Shown: positions 34,281 to 43,035 of the stretch, one piece after another
Layout of the letters: each line of letters starts with the position of its first letter
Numbering within the stretch: position 1 is the first letter of the stretch
Assembly (NCBI RefSeq): GCF_000381985.1
Contig: NZ_KB907348.1
Coordinates: 1-64,000 of the forward strand
Reading direction: 5' to 3'
DNA from: Novispirillum itersonii subsp. itersonii ATCC 12639
GTDB taxonomy: Bacteria > Pseudomonadota > Alphaproteobacteria > Rhodospirillales > Rhodospirillaceae
DNA length: 64,000 nt
Notes under the pieces: generated by a model
The model's input: the letters and a program-made list of their open reading frames with translations, nothing else
The model's database searches: none
What the model was told of the DNA's origin: nothing
Program-made: the position numbers and the translations under genes

Positions 34281-36482
34281 TCAGCGGATGATGTCGTTGA
34301 GGACGTCAAACATCTGTTTGGTGGTCGAAATCACTTTTGCCGCCGCAGCGTAGGACTGTTCAAACACCATCAGCTGTGACAGTTCTTCATCCAGATTGAC
34401 GGCGCTGATTTCCGAATCTTTGGTCGACAGCGCTTCGGTCAGACTGGTCTGGTAGTCGGTTGCGGTCTTAGACGCTGCCGCACGCCCGGCGGCGTTGGAA
34501 ATGATTGCCGCGCCATAGTCTGTCAGGCGCAGCTGGCCGGTGCTGAGGCCCCCGGAATTCTCATAGCTCTGCAGGGACGTAAAGGCGGCGGCCATCTGAT
34601 TGGCGATCGCATTATCCCCGGTAGAGACGTAATAAGCGCCGGTATTGGCGTTGAATTGCAAGGCCCCGCGCTGCAGCATGTTGGAATTGACGGTCAGCTT
34701 GTCGGCGACCTTCATCGTCTGGGCGTAACCGGCCTTTGACGGATCAAGGCCAAGGGCATCCCATCCCGCGCTGGTCGGTCCGGTCCGGGTCACCTGCATA
34801 TCGCTGCCGTCGAGATTGGTGATCCGCAGGCGGGTGCCATTACCGTCAGGCACCACTGAGGCTTTCACTTTGCCGGACAGGCTGGCGGTATTGTTGATCC
34901 GGGCGGCGATCTGGGCCGGAGTATCCCCGGACATCACCAGAACACTGCCAAAGTTCAGGCCGTTGCCTTCAGAAGAGAAAGACAGCGTGGTTGCCTGCGG
35001 CGAGGTGTACGTGGAATCGAGAACGTCGGATTCCCACTGCCAGTTTTTCTGGCTGCTGCCGTAAACATCGTTGAGGCCCAGAAAATTGCTGAACCCCTTC
35101 ACGGTCTGATCGCCGGTCCCGTCGGCATTGGAATCGAAGGAGATGCTGACGTCTGCCGCATCGGAGCCGATCGCGCTGGTCTTCTGGTCGCGGAAGGCCA
35201 GACCTTTGCCGGTGGAGTTAATCTGGATATTGAACTTACCGTTGGAATCAACGGCGACCGTCGATGTTGTCAGACCCTCTGACTGCAGCCAGCTCTGCAT
35301 TTTTCCGGCGACCTGATCCATGGTCCACGGCCCGTTGGAGGCCAGAGCCCCGGCCGGGGCCAGTGCCGCATTCTGCATGATGGTATTCAGGCTGGTGGTT
35401 GCCGCCTGGCTGCCATCGGCATTGAAAATGGTCAGGTTCACATCCCCAGAGGTCAGCTTCATGGTCTGGGTGGCATTACCGGCAGTCTTGATGAACGTCC
35501 GGCTGCCGATCATGGATGTGTTGAGTGCCGGATAAGATGTGCCGCGGTTATGTGCCGCATTCAGGCTTTTGGTCATGACATCGGCCAGCTGATCGATCTG
35601 GCTTTGCAGGGCGGGCAGCTCACTGTCACGCATGTCAATCAGGGCCCGCAGCTTGCCGGACCGGATATCATCGGTGATATCGTCTGCCCCGATGGTCATC
35701 TTGGAGAACTGACCACCGGCAAAACTGTCCCATGGGGCGACGTTGGCGGTGGGGGCGTAATCAATTTTGCGGAAAGTGTTGTCCAGCAGGGTGGTGCCGG
35801 ATGCGGTGAAGATGGTGATCGCCCCGCTTTCCTGCGTGTAATAGGACACATCCATCAGCTGCGACAGGCCCTTCATCAGCTCGTCGCGCTTATCCTGCAG
35901 GTCCGCCGCGCCCTGCCCGGTGGCTTTGGCGAGCGAGATCTTCTGGTTCAGGTCAGCGATGCTCGACAGATAGGTGTTCACCTGCGACACCGCATTGCCG
36001 ATTTCCTGATCGGCATTGGTCCGCATGGCCTGAATTTTGTTCGACAGGTCGGCAAAAGCGTTCTGGATATCGGTGGCCTTGCGGATTGTCTGATCGGCAA
36101 GGGAGGGATTCTGAGAGTTCAGCGCCAGCTGTTCAAACTGGGCTGCCAGATCGGAAATCCGGTGTGCGATGGATGTCGAATCGCCCGGCGCGCCGAACAG
36201 GTTCTGCACCTGCTTGTAATAGGTGTTGGCCGTTGACAGCTGCGCCGACTGCCCGCCGGAGGCCCACAGGCTCTTCCGCAGGGTTTCGTCGACCCGGCGC
36301 TGGGTTTCACTGGTCTGGACCCCGACCCCGTACCCGCCGAGGGTGACGCTTTCCGGCGTGAAGATCTTGCGCGAATAGCCGACGGTATTGACGTTGGCGA
36401 TGTTGTGAGACACCGAGTCCAGCCCGCGCTGGGAGGTCAGAAGCCCGCTGATCGCTGCGTTGAGTGCCAGATTAAGGGACAT
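34281..36482 (-). CDS. flgK: Flagellar hook-associated protein 1
   Basis: 733 residues. The N-terminus MSLNLALNAAISGLLTSQRGLDSVSHNIANVNTVGYSRK is the flagellar axial-protein signature in its FlgK form, and the C-terminus (LDEELSQLMVFEQSYAAAAKVISTTKQMFDVLNDIIR) is the matching FlgK helix. The centre is an expanded beta-rich region. FlgK is the first hook-filament junction protein, guided to the export gate by FlgN, whose likely gene is 86 bases upstream. Confidence 0.97.
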   Translation of the reverse strand: MSLNLALNAAISGLLTSQRGLDSVSHNIANVNTVGYSRKIFTPESVTLGGYGVGVQTSETQRRVDETLRKSLWASGGQSAQLSTANTYYKQVQNLFGAPGDSTSIAHRISDLAAQFEQLALNSQNPSLADQTIRKATDIQNAFADLSNKIQAMRTNADQEIGNAVSQVNTYLSSIADLNQKISLAKATGQGAADLQDKRDELMKGLSQLMDVSYYTQESGAITIFTASGTTLLDNTFRKIDYAPTANVAPWDSFAGGQFSKMTIGADDITDDIRSGKLRALIDMRDSELPALQSQIDQLADVMTKSLNAAHNRGTSYPALNTSMIGSRTFIKTAGNATQTMKLTSGDVNLTIFNADGSQAATTSLNTIMQNAALAPAGALASNGPWTMDQVAGKMQSWLQSEGLTTSTVAVDSNGKFNIQINSTGKGLAFRDQKTSAIGSDAADVSISFDSNADGTGDQTVKGFSNFLGLNDVYGSSQKNWQWESDVLDSTYTSPQATTLSFSSEGNGLNFGSVLVMSGDTPAQIAARINNTASLSGKVKASVVPDGNGTRLRITNLDGSDMQVTRTGPTSAGWDALGLDPSKAGYAQTMKVADKLTVNSNMLQRGALQFNANTGAYYVSTGDNAIANQMAAAFTSLQSYENSGGLSTGQLRLTDYGAAIISNAAGRAAASKTATDYQTSLTEALSTKDSEISAVNLDEELSQLMVFEQSYAAAAKVISTTKQMFDVLNDIIR

Positions 36483-36568
36483 TGTTCTTCTTCCTTGCCG
36501 TACCGTTCCGCGTCAAACCGATTTCCAGAAACTGCCGGTCTTTTCCTGCCGGGTCGGGGAGCGGTCGC

Positions 36569-37204
36569 TCAGAGTTCTTTATTCAGGGCCACGGCCAGCG
36601 CTCTGGCCGTGACATTTTTGCTGTCCATCTTGCCATGGTCGCTGTAGGCGGCAGCCTGAGCCTCCTGCGCTTCCCGCAGGGCAGAGGTGATGGTGCCCAT
36701 AAAGCTGTTGATGGCATTGATATTGGCCCGCAGCAGCAGTTCGTTGCGCTGCATGGTGTTGTCCAGTTTTTCACCGGCGGCCAGCAGGGCTTCCCGCCGC
36801 TCCGGGGCCAGTTCCTTGACTTGTTCCGGGTCTTTCCGCAGGCCCAGTACCATTTCAGTATAGGCCCGGGTCAGGGCCTGTTTCCGGGGCAGGGCCTCCC
36901 GCAGCACATCAAAGCTGCGGGCTTCCAGAACGTCATTTTCCTCGGTCAGCAGGTGGGTCAGCTCTTCCACCAGAAACAGGATGGCGGCAGCACGGTCGCC
37001 TTCCGGCAGTTTAATCACCGGGGCTGCCGGTGCCTGCTGCCCCCGTGTCCGGGGCTGCGGTTGCGGGGTATGGGTTACTGCCGGGGATTCCGCGCTGGCG
37101 GCCGGGGCGGCTGCATTGCTCTGTCCGGCACGTTTTGCCGGGCCGGATGCGCCCCGGGTGGCGGGGCGGGAGGGGGTGCCGGAAGAACGGGTGATGCGGG
37201 TCAT
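36569..37204 (-). CDS. flgN: FlgN-family export chaperone with long disordered N-terminus
   Basis: 211 residues. From about 75 on it is helical in the FlgN pattern: AAILFLVEELTHLLTEENDVLEARSFDVLREALPRKQALTRAY, then LLAAGEKLDNTMQRNELLLRANINAINSFMGTI. FlgN binds FlgK and FlgL before export. The first 70 residues are Ala/Pro/Arg-rich and low complexity, unlike enteric FlgN, and may be unstructured. Its start overlaps the flgJ stop (ATGA) and it lies directly before flgK, which is the strongest support. Confidence 0.82.
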   Translation of the reverse strand: MTRITRSSGTPSRPATRGASGPAKRAGQSNAAAPAASAESPAVTHTPQPQPRTRGQQAPAAPVIKLPEGDRAAAILFLVEELTHLLTEENDVLEARSFDVLREALPRKQALTRAYTEMVLGLRKDPEQVKELAPERREALLAAGEKLDNTMQRNELLLRANINAINSFMGTITSALREAQEAQAAAYSDHGKMDSKNVTARALAVALNKEL

Positions 37205-37635
37205 TCCATACCCTCCTTCTCGGATGCGGCAGGCGGGGTGCCCGGCGCGGTCGTGCCGGAGTTCCGGGCTTTTTCCTGAGCTTCCAGCATGGCAGTCATC
37301 ACCTGATCCGTCAGGCCGAGGCCGTCCTGACGGGCCAGCTCCTTGCCATACTGATCAATCATCATGCTCTTCCAGCTGTCTTCACCGACACCGCCGCCGA
37401 ACATTTCGTCGGTCTTGATGCCTTCAAACATCGGCTGGATCATCTGCGAGGCGAAAAAGGCCACGAACTCCTGCGCGGCCTGACGGGTGGCGTCCAGTGA
37501 CCTGTCCGTCCCGGTCTGCGCGGTGGCGTTGCCATATGCCGATGCCGCCCGCGAGCGGCTGCGGGCCGTACCCAGCGCATCAGCGCCGGAGGTCATGCCA
37601 GAGGCGGACAGGGGGGTTGATGTCATGGTCGTCAT
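37201..37635 (-). CDS. flgJ: Rod-binding protein (FlgJ N-terminal type, no muramidase domain)
   Basis: 144 residues. The core ATRQAAQEFVAFFASQMIQPMFEG, FGGGVGEDSWKSMMIDQYGKELARQDGLGLTDQVM is the FlgJ rod-capping/rod-binding domain. The C-terminal peptidoglycan hydrolase domain of enteric FlgJ is absent, as in most alphaproteobacteria, so a separate hydrolase must open the wall. It follows flgI by two bases and overlaps flgN. Confidence 0.9.
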   Translation of the reverse strand: MTTMTSTPLSASGMTSGADALGTARSRSRAASAYGNATAQTGTDRSLDATRQAAQEFVAFFASQMIQPMFEGIKTDEMFGGGVGEDSWKSMMIDQYGKELARQDGLGLTDQVMTAMLEAQEKARNSGTTAPGTPPAASEKEGME

Positions 37636-37637
37636 GG

Positions 37638-38825
37638 TTACATCACCTCGATTTCGGCCTGAAGCGCACCGGATGCTTTGATCGCCTGCAGAATGGTGAT
37701 CATGTCACGGGGGCCGATGCCAAGGGCATTCAGGCCGTTCACCACTTCCTGCAGGCTGACGCCGCCGTCAACAACGGCCAGCTTACGGTCAGCCTGTTCA
37801 TCAACCTGAATATCGGTCCGGGGCACTGTGACAGTCTCCCCGGTGGTGGAGAAAGGATTGGGCTGGCTGACCTGCGGGGTCTCAGTCACCTTGATGGTCA
37901 GGTTGCCCTGAGCAATGGCCACGCGGGAAACGCGGACGTTGTCGCCGATGACGATGGTGCCGCTGGTCTCGTCGATCACCACGCGGGCCTGCATATCGGG
38001 CTCGATCCGCAGCTGTTCAATCTCGGTCATCAGGTCCACCAGTGACCGCCCGGGGGGGACAGCCACCTGTACGGTGCCGGGGTCAGACGCACGGGCACTC
38101 AGGGCGCCCATGTAGGCATTGACCGCTTCGGCAATACGGGTGGCGGTGGTGATGTCAGGGTTCCGCAGCGCCAGATTGACACTTTGCATCGAGGCCAGTT
38201 CGAACGGCACTTCCCGTTCAACGATCGCTCCGCTGGGAATCCGCCCGGCGGTCGGCACCCCTTTGGTGATGGTGGCGGCAGCACCGGAGGCTTCGAAACC
38301 GCCAACCTGGACCGTACCTTGAGAAACGGCATAAACTTCCCCGTCGGCACCGATCAGCGGGGTCACCAGCAGCATGCCGCCCATCAGACTTTTGGCATCG
38401 CCCAGTGCAGAAACCGTTACGTCAATCCGGGACCCCTGCCGGGCAAAGGCGTGCAGATTGGCGGTGACCATCACAGCGGCGACGTTTTTCGACTTCAGGC
38501 TGGAGCCGCGGGTGTTGACCCCCAGCCGTTCCAGCATCCCGATCAGGCTTTCCTTGGTGAAGGCCATATTGTCGATGTTGTCGCCGGTGCCCTTCAGGCC
38601 GACCACCAGACCGTAGCCGATCAGCATGTTGTCGCGGATGCCTTCAACATCAGCGATGTCTTTGATCCGCGACGGGGCGGCTGATGCCGGGGCCAGATCT
38701 GCGCCGAACAGGGCCGCGGTCACCACCACGGCCACCGCTACGGCCCGTGCCAGACCGCTTCCGGCGCGCAGGCGCAGGAACCGGGGACGGGACAGGGTGG
38801 TGAGGAAAGTGCGGATGCCGGTCAT
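37638..38825 (-). CDS. flgI: Flagellar P-ring protein
   Basis: 395 residues. After a Sec signal peptide (cleavage near ASAAP), the mature chain begins SRIKDIADVEGIRDNMLIGYGLVVGLKGTGDN and ends PRDMITILQAIKASGALQAEIEVM, both diagnostic of FlgI. It assembles the P ring around the rod in the periplasm, helped by FlgA. First gene of a five-gene leftward operon, about 118 bases from a good sigma-54-type promoter. Confidence 0.97.
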   Translation of the reverse strand: MTGIRTFLTTLSRPRFLRLRAGSGLARAVAVAVVVTAALFGADLAPASAAPSRIKDIADVEGIRDNMLIGYGLVVGLKGTGDNIDNMAFTKESLIGMLERLGVNTRGSSLKSKNVAAVMVTANLHAFARQGSRIDVTVSALGDAKSLMGGMLLVTPLIGADGEVYAVSQGTVQVGGFEASGAAATITKGVPTAGRIPSGAIVEREVPFELASMQSVNLALRNPDITTATRIAEAVNAYMGALSARASDPGTVQVAVPPGRSLVDLMTEIEQLRIEPDMQARVVIDETSGTIVIGDNVRVSRVAIAQGNLTIKVTETPQVSQPNPFSTTGETVTVPRTDIQVDEQADRKLAVVDGGVSLQEVVNGLNALGIGPRDMITILQAIKASGALQAEIEVM

Positions 38826-39199
38826 GGACAGGGGCTTTCTCTCGAAGGGGCAGGGTGTTCACTCAGACTGCTCCGGGAACTCCCGGGGCCGGTGGCGGCA
38901 CCGGTCGGAATCTGCCGGGGCATCACGGGCGCGTACTTTCTATGCGAACGCTATGCCATATTGTTAAAAGCAAAGTGTTTATAAACCATTGCGGCCCTGT
39001 CCTCAGGGTCGGTCTGAAGGTGTCTCCATCCCCCGTGGATCCGGTCGGCAAAATATGCCGGGCCGGGGAGCGGAGTTTCCTCTTTCATGGGGCCGATCAA
39101 GATCTTAGAATCTTCAGTCATGGATCATATCCCCGCTGCGAACACCTGCTTCGGTGCTCGGTGGTGGGGGCGGTATTATGGCTGAAGGCGGTCAGGATT
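38826..39199. other. Divergent flgI / fliX control region
   Basis: 374 bases with no gene. It holds a sigma-54-type element for flgI, and a small hairpin CCGGTG-GCGG-CACCGG at 38889-38904 in the flgI leader. I see no confident promoter for fliX. Confidence 0.5.
38943..38958 (-). promoter_or_regulatory. Sigma-54-type promoter for flgI-flgJ-flgN-flgK-flgL
   Basis: Leftward reading TGGCATA-GCGT-TCGCA: GG and GC exactly ten bases apart, nine of twelve specified positions matching TGGCACG-N4-TTGCA. Transcription would begin about 105 bases before flgI. Confidence 0.65.
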
Positions 39200-39622
39200 A
39201 TGAAAATCTCCGGTGTTGGTTCTGGCGGGACTCCTCCGTCGAAGCGGGCTGAAAAGGGCCGCGCTGCCGGAGGCGGATTTTCCCGGCATCTCGGGTCTGT
39301 TGAAGACAACGGGCCAGCCTCGGTCGAGGCCCCGGTCACGCTGGCCGGAATAGACAGCATTCTTGCAATGCAGTCGGTCGATCCTGATGCCGGTGGCACG
39401 GCCCGGAAGCGGATGATGCAGCGGGCGGAAGACTTGCTGGATCATCTTGAAGATCTGCGGCAAGGGGTACTCGAAGGGCGGGTCTCAAAAGAGAATCTTG
39501 CCTCTCTGGCCCATCTGGCCCGAACCCGGCGCGAAGCGGGGGTCGACCCCCGGCTGGCGGCGGTGCTGGATGAGATTGAACTGCGGGCCGAAGTGGAGCT
39601 GGCAAAGCTGAACCGCCGGTGA
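39200..39622 (+). CDS. fliX: Flagellar assembly regulator FliX
   Basis: 140 residues from the ATG at 39200, preceded by a CAGGA site. MKISGVGSGG, then a low-complexity linker, GGGFSRHL, and the helical C-terminus KRMMQRAEDLLDHLEDLRQGVLEGRVSKENLASL ending DPRLAAVLDEIELRAEVELAKL match FliX. In Caulobacter FliX acts with the activator FlbD to link basal-body assembly to sigma-54-dependent transcription. Its place beside flgI, divergent, is the same as in Caulobacter. A longer in-frame extension to 38855 covers the control region and is not credible. Confidence 0.93.
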   Translation: MKISGVGSGGTPPSKRAEKGRAAGGGFSRHLGSVEDNGPASVEAPVTLAGIDSILAMQSVDPDAGGTARKRMMQRAEDLLDHLEDLRQGVLEGRVSKENLASLAHLARTRREAGVDPRLAAVLDEIELRAEVELAKLNRR

Positions 39623-39795
39623 TCTGTTGTCTCCGGTGAGCCGGTAGGCCTGAGGCAATACCTGAACGGAGGATTTGGGTACTCAGGCGTGTCGTTTCAT
39701 GGTCTTATACCGGGGCGGGTTAGCGCCGGGCTCCCTTGAAGTGTGACGAAATCGCGTCAAATCCACGGTTCAGCCGCATTGTCAACACTGCGGAC

Positions 39796-39824
39796 TTGCG
39801 AATGTGACCACTGCCGCCTATAGT
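39796..39824 (+). promoter_or_regulatory. Sigma-70-type promoter for dksA
   Basis: TTGCGA, 17 bases, TATAGT, 30 bases before the dksA start; a GGGAGG ribosome-binding site lies in the short leader. TGACG-N6-CGTCA at 39744-39759 upstream is a possible regulator site. Confidence 0.6.
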
Positions 39825-39853
39825 CCCCGCCGGATTTGGGAGGCTTTTAATCA

Positions 39854-40279
39854 ATGACTGCTATGACCGTCACCCTTCCCCCCGATTACCGCCCGTCCGA
39901 TGACGAGCCGTTCATGAATGATCTGCAGCGGGAGTATTTCCGGCAGAAACTGTTGAGCTGGCGGCAGGAACTGCTGCGGGAATCCGAAGAAACCCTGGAG
40001 CATCTGCAGGAAGGTGGTCTGCAGGAACCCGATCTTGCCGACCGGGCTTCTGCTGAAATGGACCGTACCCTTGAACTGCGGACCCGTGACCGGGCCCGGA
40101 AGCTGATCTCCAAGATTGATGCGGCGCTGGAGCGCCTGTCAAACGGGACCTACGGCTATTGTGAAGAAACCGGTGAGCCGATCACGCTTCGCCGCTTGGA
40201 AGCGCGGCCGATTGCCACTCTGTCGATCGAGGCGCAGGAGCGTCATGAGCGGATGGAGCGGACACACCGTTCTGACTGA
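39854..40279 (+). CDS. dksA: RNA polymerase-binding transcription factor DksA (single-cysteine type)
   Basis: 141 residues. The coiled coil (MNDLQREYFRQKLLSWRQELLRESEETLEHL) carries the tip motif DLADRASAEMDR with both Asp residues needed to act with ppGpp in the polymerase secondary channel. The globular end reads YGYCEETGEPI and ATLSIEAQE, so the C-x2-C-x17-C-x2-C zinc site has become Cys103, Thr106, Ser124, Ala127. Such one-cysteine DksA proteins are known in alphaproteobacteria and work without zinc. It controls ribosomal RNA and amino-acid genes. Single-gene unit with its own promoter and terminator. Confidence 0.95.
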   Translation: MTAMTVTLPPDYRPSDDEPFMNDLQREYFRQKLLSWRQELLRESEETLEHLQEGGLQEPDLADRASAEMDRTLELRTRDRARKLISKIDAALERLSNGTYGYCEETGEPITLRRLEARPIATLSIEAQERHERMERTHRSD

Positions 40280-40320
40280 GGCAGTGCCCGGTTTCGGGAA
40301 ATGTCCGTCCTGAGAGTGCG

Positions 40321-40354
40321 AAGACCCGGATCTGTGGTGACAGATCCGGGTCTT
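40321..40354. terminator. Intrinsic terminator after dksA
   Basis: Fourteen-base arms AAGACCCGGATCTG and CAGATCCGGGTCTT with a TGGTGA loop, placed between convergent dksA and the second flaF-like gene. Confidence 0.88.
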
Positions 40355-40380
40355 TGTGATTGTGGTGCCGCGATGGGCGG

Positions 40381-40755
40381 TCAGTTCGGCACGGGGGCCT
40401 GAATGGTCTGCTCGGTCCGCTTCAGGGCTTCCAGCAGTCCTTCCGCAATCTGCAGATTGATCTCGGCGATGGTTTGCAGATTGTCGCACGGCTTGCCGTT
40501 CAGCATCCGCACGCATTCGGAGCTGACAAAGTCGGCGAGTCGGATAATGCTTTCCCGCGTATTCTCCGGGAAGATGCTTTTCTCATTGAGGCTGATGGCC
40601 TTAAAGGCCAGCCACAGCTGTAGATTATGCTCCAGCGCGGACTGCAGGCGGGTTTCGTCCTGCGTTTCATTGGCAGCGTGAATGGCATCGGCGGCCAGTA
40701 CCAGCGCCAGCGCTTCCCCTTCACGTTCTGCTTTGTAGTCGTCCCAGGAGGTCAT
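40381..40755 (-). CDS. Second, diverged FlaF-like protein
   Basis: 124 residues. It shares the FlaF layout with the copy at 23770-24183: an opening helix with ALALVLAADAIHAA, then LQSALEHNLQLWLAFKAISL, RESIIRLADFVSSECVRML and IAEINLQIAEGLLEAL, in the same order and spacing as ALRAAVRLNWRLWTILQADL, LAAFVDKQTVRFL and LISINREISRGL. It lacks an FlbT partner and is cut off from flgH by a terminator, so it is its own unit, with a very strong GGAGAGGAGAGG ribosome-binding site. Function unknown; it could bind another flagellin or another FlbT-like protein. Confidence 0.75.
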   Translation of the reverse strand: MTSWDDYKAEREGEALALVLAADAIHAANETQDETRLQSALEHNLQLWLAFKAISLNEKSIFPENTRESIIRLADFVSSECVRMLNGKPCDNLQTIAEINLQIAEGLLEALKRTEQTIQAPVPN

Positions 40756-40918
40756 GCCCCTCTCCTCTCCAGAATACCCGGTCTTTGTCGCCGGAGCGCT
40801 GATCCTTTGACCAGCGTCAGAAGTGTGCGCCTGTTCCGCCGGGGCGGAAAGGGGAAAGCGCCAATGTGGTCTGGATTGACATTATTGTTTGTGGGGAGAC
40901 AGACCCTATCATGAAAAA

Positions 40919-40946
40919 CCCCCTGTCCGGCGGGGCGGACAGGGGG
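40919..40946 (-). terminator. Intrinsic terminator after flgH
   Basis: CCCCCTGTCC and GGACAGGGGG with an eight-base loop, followed on the leftward strand by TTTTT. It ends the flgF-flgG-flgA-flgH operon. Confidence 0.9.
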
Positions 40947-40966
40947 CTGGTCTGGGAGCTGTGGGA

Positions 40967-41749
40967 TCAGAACGGGAAAATAATGTCGAAAATCTGCTGC
41001 CCGTAGCGTGGGGTCTGCACGTCAGAGATCGTCCCCCGCCCGCCATAACTGATCCGGGCTTCGGCGATCTTATCCCAGTCAATGGTGTTGTCAGACCGGA
41101 TGTCCTCCGGGCGGATCACTCCGGTGATTGCCAGTTCACGCAGCTCGGCGTTGACCCGGACTTCCTGACGCCCGGCAATCACCAGATTGCCGTTGGGAAG
41201 CACCTGCAGCACCACGGCGGCAAGCCGGAGCTTAATGGTCTCTTCGCGTTTGATGGATCCGGTACCGGAATGTGACCCTGAGGAATTGGCCGAGGCCAGA
41301 CTGTTCAGGTTCACGCCGTCAGGCAAGACTTTGGCGGCGGAGGCTTCCAGCCCGAACATGTTCGGCATCCCCAGCGATTCACCGGCCTTGCGGGAGCTGG
41401 AGGTCGCGTTGTCCAGTTCCGCCTTTTCGCTCTGGATATTGACGATAATGGTCAGGATGTCCCCGACCTGCCCGGCGCGCTGGTCTTTAAAGAATGCGCG
41501 GGCCCCGGGACGCCACAGGCTGTTGGGGTTGGGCTGCGACATTTCCGGCGCGGGCATCGGCAGGGAAACGGGCCGGTAATCCCGTTTCTGCACCGGATTC
41601 TCGATCGAAGATAGCTGGGGGCCATCCCCGACCTCTGACAGCCGTTGCAGGGTGTTGCAGCCGCTGAGGGCCGTGGCAACGCACAGCAGGGCGGCGATTT
41701 TACGGGTAGAGCCTGCGCGGTGCGCGGGCTTTGCGGTCATGCGCAACAT
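40967..41749 (-). CDS. flgH: Flagellar L-ring lipoprotein
   Basis: 260 residues from the ATG at 41749, which has GGAGAAG upstream; an earlier in-frame ATG at 41779 lacks this. The lipobox ALSGC places the lipid anchor, and the mature chain holds SLWRPGARAFFKDQRAGQVGDILTIIVNI, SGTGSIKREETIKLRLAAVV and ITGVIRPEDIRSDNTIDWDKIAEARISYGGRG, typical of FlgH. It forms the L ring in the outer membrane around the rod. Last gene of its operon. Confidence 0.96.
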   Translation of the reverse strand: MLRMTAKPAHRAGSTRKIAALLCVATALSGCNTLQRLSEVGDGPQLSSIENPVQKRDYRPVSLPMPAPEMSQPNPNSLWRPGARAFFKDQRAGQVGDILTIIVNIQSEKAELDNATSSSRKAGESLGMPNMFGLEASAAKVLPDGVNLNSLASANSSGSHSGTGSIKREETIKLRLAAVVLQVLPNGNLVIAGRQEVRVNAELRELAITGVIRPEDIRSDNTIDWDKIAEARISYGGRGTISDVQTPRYGQQIFDIIFPF

Positions 41750-41908
41750 GGGGCTTCTCCGGGTGGCCGGTCTGAGCATCTTACCAAAAGAGCATGCAAC
41801 GGTTATGCCAGTTAGCCGGGAATCTTTTTCCCGGTTGCAGGGGGCAAAAATGCTCCGTTGACGGCTGCGCTTTCAGTCGGCAGGGAATCGGACAGCAGAG
41901 TATAGGGG

Positions 41909-42988
41909 TCAGCGTGCCGACGCAACCTGACCCAGCGGTGTGACGCGGACCTGATGAGCGCCGGTGACCACGCCGGAGACAACTTTGTTGCTTTGCGGAT
42001 TACGCACCTGCACCACATCGCCGACGCCGCCCGGCTCAAGGGCGACCCCGTTGGCGCTCAGGCGCATATAAGGGGTCACCAGCTCCATCACCACCGGCTG
42101 ACCTTTGGTGACGACAACGGTGCGTTCGATATCCTGCAGCATCAGCTGGTCGCCCGCCCGCAGCGGGCGCTTGGCGGTCTGGCCGATCAGGCGTTCCGGA
42201 TCAAGGATGGTGCCGTCGCGCAGCTCGGTGCTGCGCATCCGGGTCCATTGGATGTCTTCGACCTGAATCACGTCTTTCCGGCCGAGGGCGCGGGACAGGA
42301 CCGGGACGGTGATGGTATCGACCGCCCGCCCGGCCAGCCGCAGCTTTTTAGTATCACCGTTGCCGCTGCCGGTCTGGACCAATGCCGCGAAACGACCGGT
42401 TCGGCGGTCGAAATTGGCGTCGACCACGGCAATATTGCCCATCTCACCGGCAGCGATCGTTGCGGTCTGCAGGCCCGATGTCAGTTCGACCTCGGCGTCT
42501 TCCGACATGCCACGGGCGACCAGATCCTGCCGCAGCACGGCAATAATTTCTGTGCTGCCGATGGTGGTGGTTTCCCGGGTCAGGGTTGCCGATTCGTTGG
42601 CCTGTCCGGGGGTCCAGATCAGGCCGAAGCGCTTGGCAATGTCTGACAGCCGCACCGCATCCAGAATGATCGGGGCACCGACCAGTGGGGCCGCCATCAC
42701 CGTTTCCCGTTCCTGCGGCAGGGCTTTCCCTGTTGTGGACTGGAACAGGTCGCCAACCCGAACCACGTCGCCGGAGATCGCGGTGGCACGTCGCAGGGTG
42801 ACGGTGGCCGAGTCGGTGGCGGTCAGTTCGCGGTAGGCGGTGCCCTGAAGGATCTGAGGCACGCTGACATCGACCGGGGCCGCCGCCGCCACCGGGCCGC
42901 TGGAACCGGCAGCCGCCGCCTGTCCGCACAGCAGGGCGGACAGGGCGAAGGACAGCAGGGCGGAGCGGAGGGGGCGGTGGAATGTCAT
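41909..42988 (-). CDS. flgA: P-ring assembly chaperone FlgA
   Basis: 359 residues, longer than enteric FlgA (about 220) because of an N-terminal extension. A signal peptide (SALLSFALSALLCGQAAAAG) leads into the periplasm. The C-terminal SAF domain reads VPVLSRALGRKDVIQVEDIQWTRMRS, LIGQTAKRPLRAGDQLMLQDIE, VTKGQPVVMELVTPYMRLSANGVALEPGGVGDVVQVRNPQSNKVVSGVV, all conserved in FlgA. It helps FlgI polymerise into the P ring. It sits between flgG and flgH, the usual alphaproteobacterial order. Confidence 0.95.
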   Translation of the reverse strand: MTFHRPLRSALLSFALSALLCGQAAAAGSSGPVAAAAPVDVSVPQILQGTAYRELTATDSATVTLRRATAISGDVVRVGDLFQSTTGKALPQERETVMAAPLVGAPIILDAVRLSDIAKRFGLIWTPGQANESATLTRETTTIGSTEIIAVLRQDLVARGMSEDAEVELTSGLQTATIAAGEMGNIAVVDANFDRRTGRFAALVQTGSGNGDTKKLRLAGRAVDTITVPVLSRALGRKDVIQVEDIQWTRMRSTELRDGTILDPERLIGQTAKRPLRAGDQLMLQDIERTVVVTKGQPVVMELVTPYMRLSANGVALEPGGVGDVVQVRNPQSNKVVSGVVTGAHQVRVTPLGQVASAR

Positions 42989-43035
42989 GGTCGGATACTC
43001 CGGTCTCAGGAAATGTAGCCGTCAGTCAACAAGCC

